Positions 55,890 through 64,000 of a stretch of DNA of 64,000 nucleotides are shown here, piece after piece. The translations under genes and the position numbers were made by a program. The stretch's first letter is position 1. Each line of letters opens with the position of its first letter. Source of the DNA: an uncultured Chloroflexota bacterium (lineage in GTDB: Bacteria; Chloroflexota; Chloroflexia; Thermomicrobiales; UBA6265); contig CALGSZ010000064.1 in assembly GCA_937901745.1 (NCBI GenBank), positions 8,978-72,977 of the forward strand, in the 5' to 3' direction. Under the pieces are notes generated by a model, which saw only the letters and a program-made list of their open reading frames with translations, had not been told where the DNA came from and ran no database searches.

Positions 55890-56633
55890 ATGCACAGCGG
55901 AGCGGTGCGCTGGTCTCAGGGCCGGTTGGCGCTTGTCGCCTTTGCCAGCACGCAGCCGCTGGCGGAGAGCGACGAGACGCTCGCCTCCGGGGCGCGCGCA
56001 AGTGAGACAGCGCCGATCCAGCCGCGGGAATCTCCGCCGAAGGAGCGTGGACCATCGCCCTGGCTGACCGGCGGTGTGCCGGCGCTCGTCGCGGTCGCGT
56101 CGCTCTTCCTCTCCATTTACACCCTCATCGTCAGTAACCGTCCGCCCGATGTGACGCTGAGCGTGCCGGATCGCGTGCGATTGGCCCAGGGACAGGATGG
56201 CGCCTGGCTCTATCTCCAGCCGCGCTTCGTCAGCAGCGGCCATACGGAGCGGGTCGAAGTCATCACCGGTATCCGCGTGTTGGTGACGCGGGGCGAGGAG
56301 GAGAATCCGGTCGCGTTCATCTGGAGCGAGCAGGGCGAATGGGCTTACGACTTGGAGACGAACTCGTTGAGCTGGACGTATGTGGGCGATCCCGCGCCAC
56401 TCGTCGTCGGGCCAGCTAGCCCGCAGCTGCCAATTGGTCTCTTCACTGCCCCGACCGCCTCGTACTGGGAAGCTGGAGACTACCGGCTGACCATCGTCGC
56501 GGACCGCGCCATCGAGCAGGCGCCGCTCTCCGAGTCGTTCGCGCTGCACGTCTCCCCAGAGATCGTGGCGCAGCTCGACGCGCGGCGCGGCGAGATCTTC
56601 CTGACCTTACCGACCGAACCGTTGGATGATTGA
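55890..56633 (+). CDS. Membrane-anchored protein of unknown function
   Basis: 247 residues. The N-terminal 70 are cytoplasmic and polar, then one helix (about 60-85, WLTGGVPALVAVASLFLSIY), then an extracytoplasmic domain of about 155 residues with alternating beta-strand pattern (PDVTLSVPDRVRLAQ onward). No family is recognised; the outside part resembles an immunoglobulin-like fold by strand pattern only. AAAGGA lies 5 nt before the ATG. It diverges from the DUF47-pit operon and precedes a GH20 gene by 146 nt. Confidence 0.68.
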   Translation: MHSGAVRWSQGRLALVAFASTQPLAESDETLASGARASETAPIQPRESPPKERGPSPWLTGGVPALVAVASLFLSIYTLIVSNRPPDVTLSVPDRVRLAQGQDGAWLYLQPRFVSSGHTERVEVITGIRVLVTRGEEENPVAFIWSEQGEWAYDLETNSLSWTYVGDPAPLVVGPASPQLPIGLFTAPTASYWEAGDYRLTIVADRAIEQAPLSESFALHVSPEIVAQLDARRGEIFLTLPTEPLDD

Positions 56634-56779
56634 CGCGGAGGAGCGCGTCAGCCCTTCACCGCGATCAGCCGTATCCTAACGCCGCCACCGAGCGCGGTAC
56701 GCGGATGCCAGGATCCATGATCGGGATTGACGCGGGACCGGCAAGCGCCTAGCTGTGTGTCAAGAGAGAGGGAGAGACC

Positions 56780-58894
56780 GTGACGAACGATCTCGTGCTC
56801 CTTCCACCGCCGGAGCAACTCCTGCTCCAGGACGGCGCATTCACGCCAAACGCCGCGACACGGATTCAGATCGCGGCGACCCCGACCGCGGAGACGGTCC
56901 ACACCGCCCGCTCACTCCAATCGGCGCTGGACCGGGAGCTTGGCCTGCGCCTGGAGATCGTACCGACCGCCGCGCCCGCGACCGACAACGCGATCTCCCT
57001 CATCCTCACTGGCAGGGACGAGGGCCTGTTCCCTGTCTCAGACTTCGGCTGGCAATCGCCGGACGATTTGGGCCCGCAGGGATACACGCTGCGGCTGACC
57101 AACAACGGCGCGGTCATCGCCTCGGCCGGCGGGGCTGGGCTCTTCTATGGCGTCCAGACATTGATTCAGATCGCGACACTCACTGGCCGCCACTGGCCCG
57201 CCATGACGATCGCCGACCGGCCAGCGCTCCCGGTTCGCGGCGTGATGCTGGACGTCAGCCGTGGCAAGGTGCCGACGCGGGAGTCGCTGACGCGCCTTGT
57301 GCAGACGCTGGCGCATTACAAGATCAACCAGTTCCAGCTCTACATCGAGCACACCTTCGCCTTTCCCCGCCATCCGGAGATCGGCGCCGGCTGCGACCCG
57401 CTGACACCGGACGATATCGCCGCGCTCGATGCCATCTGCCACGCCAACCACGTCCAACTGGTCCCGTGCTTGCAGTCGCTCGGCCATCACCGCCGGCTGC
57501 TGAGCCTCCCGCGCTACGCCCATCTTGCGGAGACACCCTGGCGATGGTCGTTCGCGACCGCGAATGAGGAGACCTTCGCGCTGTTCGACGAGCTCTACGA
57601 GGATTTCCTCGCGCCGTTCTCTTCACGCTGGCTCAACATCGGCGCGGACGAGCCGTGGGATTTGGGACGCGGGCAATCGGCCTCGCTGGCGGAGCAATTG
57701 GGAATCGGTGGCGTCTACCTGGAGCACCTGCGGCGGCTGCACGCCCTCGCCGCCAAGCATGGCCGGCGCGCGATGGTCTGGGCCGACATGCTCAAGCATC
57801 ACCCGGAGCTGCTCGATGCGCTGCCGGATGACATGCTCCTTCTCGACTGGTGGTACGAGGCGCGGCCTCGCTACGAGACGCTCGACGCCCTGTCCGCCGC
57901 CGGCCGCCCCTTTTATGTCTGTCCCGGCACATCGAGCTGGACAGCTCTCTTCCCTCGCTTAGAGAACGCGATCGCCAATATCCGCGACTACGTGCGACAG
58001 GGAGTTGCCGCTGGCGCGCAGGGCATGCTCCTGACCGACTGGGGAGATGGCGGGCACTATCAATGCACCTCACACTCCTGGTATCCCTTCCTCTGGGGCG
58101 CGGCGTGCGCCTGGACCGGCGGCAAGATGGAAAGCGAAGCGTTCGACGCGGCCTTCGGCGCGCTCTTCCTCCGCGATGGCAGCGGGCGCCTGGTTGCCGC
58201 GCTGCGCTGGCTCGGCGCGACGACGCAGACGGATCCCACCTGGCTCACCACCTGGAACACGGCGATGGCGCTCTACGAAGAGCCGCTCGCTGGCCGGCTC
58301 TGGCGGTCGACGCCGCCGGAGACCGTCGCGGAGACTCGCGCAGCCGCCCTCGCGCTGTCACCGCTGCTGGGGACGCTCGCCGACGCCGACATCCGCCGCG
58401 ACCTCGGTTTCACGGTGGCGCTGATCGACTTCGCCTGCCAGAAGGTCGAGACGACCCGCGCCATTCGCGCCACGTTGAGCGAGCTGGCCGCGCGGCCCGA
58501 GCCGCGAGACACGGGTCTGGCGCGGCTCGACGCGCTGCTGGACACGATGCGCGAGTTGCGCGCGCGGCTTCCGGCGCTGGTGCGGGAGTTCGAGGCGCGC
58601 TGGTTCGCCTGGTCACGGCGCGCCGAGATCCAGATCAATCTCGACCGCTTCGCGGCGCTGATCGCGCAGTTCGACCATGCCATCGACTGGCTCGAGGGAC
58701 AGCGAGCCGCCTATGCGCGAGGCGAAGCCGTTGATGCGGCGCTCAGCAGCTACGACCGCAAGGGCTACGCGGTGATCTACGAGGACTCCTACCGCTGGAT
58801 TCAGCAGCTGGCCGACCTAATCGGCCGCGAGGCGCTGCCGCCGGATATCCAGACCTGGCTACGCGACGCGGAGGCGGCACTGGCCGCCTCATAG
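56780..58894 (+). CDS. Glycoside hydrolase family 20 beta-N-acetylhexosaminidase
   Basis: 704 residues. N-terminal GH20b domain (about 1-140), then the TIM barrel beginning PVRGVMLDVSRGKVPTRESL with a His in YIEHTFAF. The catalytic pair Asp290-Glu291 is in NIGADEPWD, where Asp helps substrate-assisted catalysis and Glu is the acid. A WYEARP and DWGDGGHYQCTSHSW segment complete the site. The last 210 residues are helical. No signal peptide, so it acts inside the cell on imported or recycled GlcNAc-containing glycans. GTG start with GGGAGAG upstream. Confidence 0.92.
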   Translation: MTNDLVLLPPPEQLLLQDGAFTPNAATRIQIAATPTAETVHTARSLQSALDRELGLRLEIVPTAAPATDNAISLILTGRDEGLFPVSDFGWQSPDDLGPQGYTLRLTNNGAVIASAGGAGLFYGVQTLIQIATLTGRHWPAMTIADRPALPVRGVMLDVSRGKVPTRESLTRLVQTLAHYKINQFQLYIEHTFAFPRHPEIGAGCDPLTPDDIAALDAICHANHVQLVPCLQSLGHHRRLLSLPRYAHLAETPWRWSFATANEETFALFDELYEDFLAPFSSRWLNIGADEPWDLGRGQSASLAEQLGIGGVYLEHLRRLHALAAKHGRRAMVWADMLKHHPELLDALPDDMLLLDWWYEARPRYETLDALSAAGRPFYVCPGTSSWTALFPRLENAIANIRDYVRQGVAAGAQGMLLTDWGDGGHYQCTSHSWYPFLWGAACAWTGGKMESEAFDAAFGALFLRDGSGRLVAALRWLGATTQTDPTWLTTWNTAMALYEEPLAGRLWRSTPPETVAETRAAALALSPLLGTLADADIRRDLGFTVALIDFACQKVETTRAIRATLSELAARPEPRDTGLARLDALLDTMRELRARLPALVREFEARWFAWSRRAEIQINLDRFAALIAQFDHAIDWLEGQRAAYARGEAVDAALSSYDRKGYAVIYEDSYRWIQQLADLIGREALPPDIQTWLRDAEAALAAS
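58871..58890 (+). terminator. Hairpin at the end of the GH20 gene
   Basis: GAGGCGGC pairs with GCCGCCTC (8 bp) around ACTG, just before the stop codon; no T-tract follows. Confidence 0.35.
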
Positions 58895-58927
58895 CCATGT
58901 TCGGCTAGACAAACCTTTGTGCTTTGT

Positions 58928-58937
58928 GCACATGTGC
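58928..58937. promoter_or_regulatory. 10-bp palindrome in the glnA upstream region
   Basis: GCACATGTGC is a perfect palindrome in an AT-rich patch 250 bp upstream of glutamine synthetase. The surrounding TTTGTGC and TTAATC may include promoter elements. No known GlnR or NtcA consensus fits. Confidence 0.3.
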
Positions 58938-59184
58938 TTAATCGAATCTGTATCTCGCTGCACGATGACGCTGCTGAAAGCGCCCACTACGATTGCCTGA
59001 CGGGACTGCACGGTTTCGGAGATGCGCTCGTGTCCGGGCGAGACGCCGAACGTCACCGGCAGATTGCCCACAGTCAGTGGATCGGCCACGGCGGAGCCCG
59101 ATCCGCGTATCGCCGGCCATGAGGTTGGGCCGTGTTGCGGTGCGCAGCATCGTGTTGCCTTCGTGGCGGGGAGTGAGCGACGGT

Positions 59185-60561
59185 ATGGTACTGCAGGAGA
59201 TCAGTCGGGAAACGATCCTAGGCCCATCGCCAAGCAAGGACGAGATCCTCGCCCGTGTCGAGGCCGAGGGCATCCAGTTCATCAACCTCCAGTTCACCGA
59301 CGTGATGGGTATTGTCAAGAGCGTGACCATCCCGTCGAGCATCTTCGAGCACGTCATCGACGGTGGGCAGTGGATTGACGGCTCCTCGATCGCCGGCTTC
59401 ACCCGCATCGCGGAGTCGGACATGTTCCTCATGCCCGACCTCTCCACCTTCGCGGTCATTCCCTGGGAGCGCGATGAGTTCCCGACCGCGCGCGTCATCT
59501 GTTGGGTCTACAACCCGAACGGCGATCCCTTTCCAGGCGACCCGCGCGGAGTCCTCTACCGCCAGCTCGAGCGCCTAGCGAAGCTGGGCTACACCTACAA
59601 GACGGGTCCGGAGCTGGAGTTCTTCCTCTTCTCCCGGAACGGCGAGGGGATCTCCCCGGTTCCGCATGACAAGGGCGGCTACTTCGACTACACGACCGAC
59701 CTCGCCTACACGGTTCGCAAGGACATGGTCCGCGCGCTGGAGCAGATGGGGATCGAGGTCGAGGCGAGCCACCACGAGGTTGCACTCGGTCAGCACGAGA
59801 TCGACTTCGAGTACGGCGATGCCATCGCCACCGCTGACCGTGCGGTGACCTTCAAGTACGTGCTGAAGGCGATCGCGCAGAAGCACGGTCTCCACGCGAC
59901 CTTCATGCCGAAGCCGCTGGAAGGCATCAATGGCTCCGGCATGCACTGCCACCAGAGCTTCGCCTTCATCGACACGGGCAAGAACGCATTCGTCGACACG
60001 AACGATCCCTATGGCCTGTCCGATGTCGCCAAGCGCGTCATCGCCGGTCAGCTGTACCACGCTCGCGGCATCTGCGGCGTGATCGCTCCGTTGGTCAACT
60101 CGTACCGCCGCCTGGTGCCCGGCTTCGAGGCTCCGGTCTACGTCTCCTGGGCGCGGACGAACCGCTCGGCGCTCATCCGCGTTCCGGCGATCCGCGGTGG
60201 CCACACCGCCGCGACCCGGATCGAGCTGCGCTGCCCGGATCCGTCCTGCAACCCGTACCTGGCGTTCGCGGTCATGCTCGCGGCCGGTATCGATGGCATC
60301 GAGCGCAACCTGCCGCTGCCGGAGCCGGTCGAGGAGAACCTGTACCACTTCACCGACGAGGACCTGAAGCGCCGCGAGATCCCGACGCTGCCGGCCACGC
60401 TCGGCGAGGCGATCGAGGAGATGGAGAAGGACGAGGTCGTCCGCGAGGCGCTGGGCGATCACGTCTTCGAGCGGCTGCTCGAGGCTCAGCGAGCCGAGTG
60501 GGGAGCGTTCCGCCTCCACGTCTCCCAGTGGGAGCTTGATCGCTACCTCGAAGTTTACTAG
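59185..60561 (+). CDS. glnA: Glutamine synthetase, type I
   Basis: 458 residues. It forms glutamine from glutamate, ammonia and ATP. N-terminal beta-grasp domain with INLQFTDVMGIVKS; catalytic domain with GPELEFFLF, NGSGMHCHQS, NSYRRLVPGFEAP and RIELRCPDPSCNPYLAF. The C-terminal adenylylation-type KLYDLPPEE element is absent, so it belongs to the GSI-alpha-like type regulated by feedback rather than adenylylation. ATG 59185 is used; GGGAG lies 13 nt upstream, and in-frame starts at 59119 or 59173 are possible. A 15-bp terminator follows. Confidence 0.96.
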   Translation: MVLQEISRETILGPSPSKDEILARVEAEGIQFINLQFTDVMGIVKSVTIPSSIFEHVIDGGQWIDGSSIAGFTRIAESDMFLMPDLSTFAVIPWERDEFPTARVICWVYNPNGDPFPGDPRGVLYRQLERLAKLGYTYKTGPELEFFLFSRNGEGISPVPHDKGGYFDYTTDLAYTVRKDMVRALEQMGIEVEASHHEVALGQHEIDFEYGDAIATADRAVTFKYVLKAIAQKHGLHATFMPKPLEGINGSGMHCHQSFAFIDTGKNAFVDTNDPYGLSDVAKRVIAGQLYHARGICGVIAPLVNSYRRLVPGFEAPVYVSWARTNRSALIRVPAIRGGHTAATRIELRCPDPSCNPYLAFAVMLAAGIDGIERNLPLPEPVEENLYHFTDEDLKRREIPTLPATLGEAIEEMEKDEVVREALGDHVFERLLEAQRAEWGAFRLHVSQWELDRYLEVY

Positions 60562-60597
60562 TTACCTCCTCATCTCCCGCCCAACCTTCACCCGGGC

Positions 60598-60639
60598 ATG
60601 GATCGAGAGCGGCGCCCAATCCGCTCTCGATCCATTTCT
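60598..60639 (+). terminator. Strong intrinsic terminator of glnA
   Basis: A perfect 15-bp stem (ATGGATCGAGAGCGG with CCGCTCTCGATCCAT) around an 8-nt loop, followed by TTCT, 36 nt after the glnA stop. Confidence 0.8.
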
Positions 60640-60850
60640 ACGCGGCCGCGCCTACCCCTAGCGAGCGCCACGCGACAAGCTAGCGTCTCTCTTCACAGCG
60701 CCTAACGTGGCCGGTGATCAGCCGGTTACCCCTGCACGCGCGGCGGGTCAATAGGTGCTCGACACCACCACCGAGCGGCGGGGCGCGGTATGCTGGCATC
60801 TATCGCCGGCCAGAACCGGGCCGGATTCTCCTCGATCAGAAAGGAGGCGT

Positions 60851-62077
60851 ATGCCGCTCGATACACTCTCGCGGGAATACGTCGCGCTCGCGTTCAGGAT
60901 CGAGCGCCTCTTTCCTGGCTTTGTGGACGCCTATTTCGGTCCTCCGGAGCTGAAAGAGGAGGCGGAGCGGGAAGAGGCGCCATCTCCAGAGTCGTTGCTG
61001 GAGCGTGCCCAGGCGCTCGCTGAAGCCATCGAGACCGCCGACCTGATCGAAACCCGCAAGGACTTTCTCGCCGCCCAAGTGCGGGCCATGATCACCGTCT
61101 GCCGCAAGCTCCGCGGCGAGACGCTCGATTACCGCGACGAAGTGCGCGGCATGTTCGACATCGAGGCGGATAAGACTCCCGAGGCCGTGTTCGAAGGAGC
61201 CATCGCTGAGATCGACGAGCTGCTGCCCGGGGATGGGGATGTCCGGGAACGGATGCTCGCCTGGCGATCCAGCTACGTCGTCCCGGTCGAGACGGCTCGC
61301 ACCCTCATCGACACGATCGCCGAGGAGGCGCGGAAGCGGACTCAAAGCTTCGTCGAGCTTCCCCCCGGTGAGGAGGTGGAGTTCGCGTTCGTCTCCGACA
61401 AGCCGTGGAGCGGGTACAACTGGTATCTGGGCAACTACCGATCGCGAGTGGAGATCAACACCGACCTCCCGATCCACGCGCATGAGCTAACGGGGCTGAT
61501 CGCTCACGAGGCCTACCCAGGACATCACACCGAGCACAGCCTCAAGGAGCGCCTGCTCTACCGGGAGCAAGGCTACGGCGAACACACCATCCAGCTGATC
61601 AATACCCCGCAATGCGTCATTTCCGAGGGGATCGCGACGCTGGCCGAGACGATCATCTTCCCCGGCGACAGCGGTCCGCAGTGGCAGGCGGAGCAGCTCT
61701 ACCCGCTCGCCGGGCTGACCGGCGATCCAGAGCGGGAGGCGCGCATCGCCCGGGCGCGACGGGCGCTACAGGCAGTCAGCGCAAACGCGGCGCTGATGCT
61801 CCACGTCGAAGGAAAGTCGGAATCGGAAGTGCTGGCCTATCTCCAGCAGTACGGCCTGCGCAGCGAGGAGCAAGCACGCCACAACTTCCGCTTCATCAGC
61901 GATCCGTTCTGGCGCGCCTATATCTTCACGTATCACGCGGGCCGCGATTTGCTCGGACGTTGGCTGGAGGCCGTTCCCGTGATCGATCGCCCAGGCCGGT
62001 TCCGCCTGCTGCTGGTCGGCCAGCTCACGCCATCGGCGATCCGCTCCTGGCTCGCCGACGAACAGGCGGTGCCGTAA
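60851..62077 (+). CDS. DUF885-like zinc metallopeptidase family protein
   Basis: 408 residues, mostly helical. The metal-binding motif is in LIAHEAYPGHHTEH (His219, Glu220, His225, His226), followed about 40 residues later by SEGIATLAE where a third ligand Glu is expected. HEAYPGH is the hallmark of the DUF885/gluzincin-like group. Substrate unknown; no signal peptide, so cytosolic. AAGGAGG precedes the ATG by 3 nt. The region upstream after the glnA terminator has no clear promoter. Confidence 0.88.
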   Translation: MPLDTLSREYVALAFRIERLFPGFVDAYFGPPELKEEAEREEAPSPESLLERAQALAEAIETADLIETRKDFLAAQVRAMITVCRKLRGETLDYRDEVRGMFDIEADKTPEAVFEGAIAEIDELLPGDGDVRERMLAWRSSYVVPVETARTLIDTIAEEARKRTQSFVELPPGEEVEFAFVSDKPWSGYNWYLGNYRSRVEINTDLPIHAHELTGLIAHEAYPGHHTEHSLKERLLYREQGYGEHTIQLINTPQCVISEGIATLAETIIFPGDSGPQWQAEQLYPLAGLTGDPEREARIARARRALQAVSANAALMLHVEGKSESEVLAYLQQYGLRSEEQARHNFRFISDPFWRAYIFTYHAGRDLLGRWLEAVPVIDRPGRFRLLLVGQLTPSAIRSWLADEQAVP

Positions 62078-62164
62078 CGCCTCCGCACTCGAAGCCACGG
62101 CATGAGATGCATGCTGAAGCGCGCTAGGCGTTATGCCGGCGCGGCTGGCCCACGAGTGGGGATG

Positions 62165-62321
62165 GGTCCTCACCGGAGCCAGCGCGGGAGCGATAGCGTG
62201 CAAGAACCAGGCGACCGTGCGTGACCTCGTCGTGGCCCAGGCAGCCAACATCGTCGTCTTGCCCGATCCGGCGGGCGCGGCGATGAGTGCGAGCGGGCGA
62301 CACGCATGTTCTTGGAGCCGA
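62165..62321 (-). pseudogene. Remnant of a MalT/AfsR-type AAA ATPase regulator
   Basis: On the minus strand, DRLQEHACRPLALIAAPAGS and the following GKTTMLAAWATT and VAWF match the N-terminal P-loop region of LuxR-family MalT-like regulators, whose usual form is RLTLVSAPAGFGKTTLLAEW and then VAWLSLD. Only about 50 codons survive; downstream similarity stops and there is no start codon context. It abuts the stop codon of the GNAT gene. A decayed gene is the simplest reading. Confidence 0.55.
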
Positions 62322-63521
62322 TCAGCGGCGCGCGGCCTGCCATTCCTCTGCCAGCAGATCGAATAGCAGGGAACCGACGAACTCTCCGTCCTTGAGACCG
62401 GACCACGAGAGTCGACCGGCATCGCGGTATCCCTGCCTGCGCAGCGCCGCGGCTGACCGCGTGTTCGGCTCCCACACGTAGGAATAGACCATATGGAGTC
62501 CGAGGCGCTCGAAGGCATAGGCAAGCAGGAGGTGCTTCGCCTCCGTCCCATACCCGCTGCCTCTGTATTCGGGCCGGGGGATCTCCGTCTCCGTCTCCGC
62601 CGCCTGGTGCACCCAGTCAATATTGGCAATGCCGTTGAAGCCAATCAGCTCATCGTTCTCACGGAGGCAGATCGCGAAGCGGATCCAGTTCGGCGGATTG
62701 GCCTCCGCCAGCTTCCGGTGGAAGTGGGCGGCGGCGATCGGGCTGCGGATCGGACGCCCGTTGTCGAAGAAGGTCTCGGTCTCCTGCCGCGACCAGCGCG
62801 CCAGCAGGTCCATATCCTCCGTCCGAACGGCGCGCAGGTAGACGCGCTCTCCGACGATGACGGCGCCCTCCGGCGGCGTATCGCCCGCATCCGGGAACGT
62901 CCGCGGCGCCGGCACGCGAACTTCCCGCTGCACCGGCCCCTCCTCCGCGGTTGGCGGCATCCCGAGGCGGCTCACCCAAGCCGGATGGAGCGCCTCGTAG
63001 CCAACGAGATCGCGCCGTTGCCCACCGACTTGGAGCGCCTGCCGCAGCCGATAGGCCCGCCGCATGCCGACCTCAGTCGCCGCGGCCTCAATCGCCGGCT
63101 CATTCCCTTCGGCGATCAGCTCGACGGTCATCAGGTCGCGCTCCATCACGAGGTAGGGGACGATGAGCCCGACAAGCTCCGCCCGGATCGCGGCGCGTCG
63201 TTCCTCGGTGAGCGCCGGGTCGGCGTGTACTTTCGTCCAGCCGATGCGCCAGCCCTCAACGCCGTAGGTCACCGAGCCGACCGGCCGGTCATCGGATTTC
63301 CGGCAGGCGACCAGCCGAAACTCGTGATTGTCCTCTCCGTCGCTCGGTACCTCTTTGCGGAGGCGCTCGAGTGCCACGTCTGGCGGCAAGGGGAAGGGAT
63401 TGGGATGCCACGAACAGACGGTTCGCGCGTCCCCTTCCTCGATTCCACGAAGGTAGAGCGTCGGCCCGACGAGAAAGGTCTGACCTTCGCTTCCCCGGCC
63501 TGCGCCTCTCTCATCAGCCAT
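62322..63521 (-). CDS. Double GNAT-domain acetyltransferase
   Basis: 399 residues with two GCN5-like domains (about 22-185 and 225-385). Domain 2 is the better one: VYLRAVRTEDMDLLARWS, then EIPRPEYRGSGYGTEAKHLL with the acetyl-CoA loop and NTRSAAALRRQGYRDAGR. Domain 1 (LYLRGIEEGDARTVCSW) has a weaker CoA loop and may be structural. Linker is Pro-rich. The substrate is unknown; RimJ/RimL-type acetylation of proteins or small molecules is likely. Start ATG 63521 has GGGAGG 9 nt upstream. Confidence 0.85.
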   Translation of the reverse strand: MADERGAGRGSEGQTFLVGPTLYLRGIEEGDARTVCSWHPNPFPLPPDVALERLRKEVPSDGEDNHEFRLVACRKSDDRPVGSVTYGVEGWRIGWTKVHADPALTEERRAAIRAELVGLIVPYLVMERDLMTVELIAEGNEPAIEAAATEVGMRRAYRLRQALQVGGQRRDLVGYEALHPAWVSRLGMPPTAEEGPVQREVRVPAPRTFPDAGDTPPEGAVIVGERVYLRAVRTEDMDLLARWSRQETETFFDNGRPIRSPIAAAHFHRKLAEANPPNWIRFAICLRENDELIGFNGIANIDWVHQAAETETEIPRPEYRGSGYGTEAKHLLLAYAFERLGLHMVYSYVWEPNTRSAAALRRQGYRDAGRLSWSGLKDGEFVGSLLFDLLAEEWQAARR

Positions 63522-63908
63522 CGGCGATAGCCTCCCAACGTACCCGGGCCGTGCATCGCGGCGAGACAATGCCAGCATCAAGGGAATCTTTCGCGCGCCC
63601 GTTCCGGCCGTTCCCGCTCACCCCAGCGCCACGGCCCGATCGAAGCAAGGAGCCGGGCCGCGTTCCCTGGACGAGGATAGCAGACGAATGCGCCCCCGCT
63701 GATGACTGCCCTCTGTCCAAGGCAGATGCGCCTTCGTTTCAGGGACTCGCTGCCGCCAGTCTCGCCGCCCCGAGCGACACCCTCGGCCCCCACACCGGCA
63801 CAGCGAGTGCCAAGGCCGATCAGCCCGACAAAGCGCCCACCGGCACCCCTGCTGGGGAAACCGACGTCCCCGGCACGATGCGCTGAGAAATGAGTGCCGC
63901 GGTGCCTG
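63522..63908. other. Intergenic region without a supported gene
   Basis: GC-rich spacer upstream of the GNAT gene. A plus-strand frame of 105 codons (63569-63886) lacks a ribosome site and has a Pro/Ala/Asp composition typical of non-coding GC-rich DNA. No strong promoter, terminator or repeat seen. Confidence 0.5.
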
Positions 63909-64000
63909 CTATCCCGGCTGGGCGCCCGGCGCGAGGTGCGGAGTCGGGCGCGGCCGCTCGCCGGTGCTCGGCTCGCCAAGCTCGCCCTCGACCCGCTTCA
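63909..64000 (-). CDS. C-terminal end of an unidentified protein (truncated by the window)
   Basis: A minus-strand frame enters from the right edge, with GC-rich third positions, and stops at TAG (63909-63911). The 30 residues visible (KRVEGELGEPSTGERPRPTP and further) are charged and Pro-rich, as in a disordered tail. No family can be named. Confidence 0.4.
   Translation of the reverse strand, partial: KRVEGELGEPSTGERPRPTPHLAPGAQPG

Noticed and set aside
63569..63886. 105-codon plus-strand frame near the right edge
   Set aside because: No ribosome site, no domain, composition typical of non-coding GC-rich DNA.

Overview
The window is GC-rich chromosomal DNA from a bacterium. Gene content and order suggest a thermophilic or mesophilic member of Chloroflexota, most likely class Thermomicrobia (Sphaerobacter / Thermomicrobium / Nitrolancea relatives). 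This is inferred from the mix of genes: heme A synthase, an AfsR/MalT-type remnant, two GH65 phosphorylases with a HAD mutase, a Pit/DUF47 pair, DUF2171, and an E1alpha/E1beta/E2 2-oxo acid dehydrogenase. No database search was possible. No rRNA, tRNA, CRISPR array, insertion sequence or prophage was recognised. The stretch looks like core and near-core genome in short operons, many joined by 4-base ATGA/GTGA overlaps.

Layout. 1-9.4 kb: tail of a BNR-repeat surface protein, an SH3/polysaccharide deacetylase, an SDR dehydrogenase, pyruvate phosphate dikinase, a secreted CAP protein, heme A synthase, and a queuosine pair (YhhQ-type transporter plus QueF). 9.4-15.7 kb: DUF177-rpmF, then fabH-fabG-accC (fatty acid synthesis), nusB and an exported histidine phosphatase. 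15.8-25.2 kb: P-type cation ATPase, GH65 phosphorylase and tandem UspA on the plus strand, facing a GH65 plus beta-phosphoglucomutase operon on the minus strand. 25.3-31.8 kb: alpha/beta hydrolase, a LuxR-like regulator whose receiver domain lacks its phosphorylation residues, signal peptidase I, a small unknown gene with a structured leader, an SDR, and a ketopantoate reductase-EamA transporter pair. 31.9-37.9 kb: an SsuBC-like ABC importer without a binding protein, a DoxX membrane protein, CCA-adding enzyme, two tandem paralogous mini-HTH proteins and an unknown membrane protein. 38-42.3 kb: 2-oxo acid dehydrogenase E1alpha-E1beta-E2. 42.3-50.6 kb: methyltransferase, MFS transporter, a two-component system diverging from a SHOCT protein plus ABC exporter, and a secreted cupredoxin/CHRD protein. 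50.7-64 kb: MFS transporter, PRPP synthetase, PEBP protein, DUF2171, phosphate transporter with its DUF47 partner, GH20 hexosaminidase, glutamine synthetase, a DUF885-like metallopeptidase, a MalT-type ATPase remnant and a double GNAT protein.

How the genes work together. PpdK and the 2-oxo acid dehydrogenase act around pyruvate. AccC, FabG and FabH supply malonyl-CoA and early fatty acid elongation steps. The GH65 enzymes and PgmB would turn alpha-glucosides into glucose 6-phosphate without spending ATP. Pit and DUF47 bring in phosphate, which phosphorolysis also needs. QueF and YhhQ serve tRNA queuosine.

Most unusual points: the P-type ATPase/GH65/UspA association, the phosphorylation-dead receiver regulator, a candidate ATC start codon for prs, the structured leader of the 121-residue unknown gene, the twin mini-HTH genes after cca, and a promoter placed just before an intrinsic terminator ahead of DUF177-rpmF.
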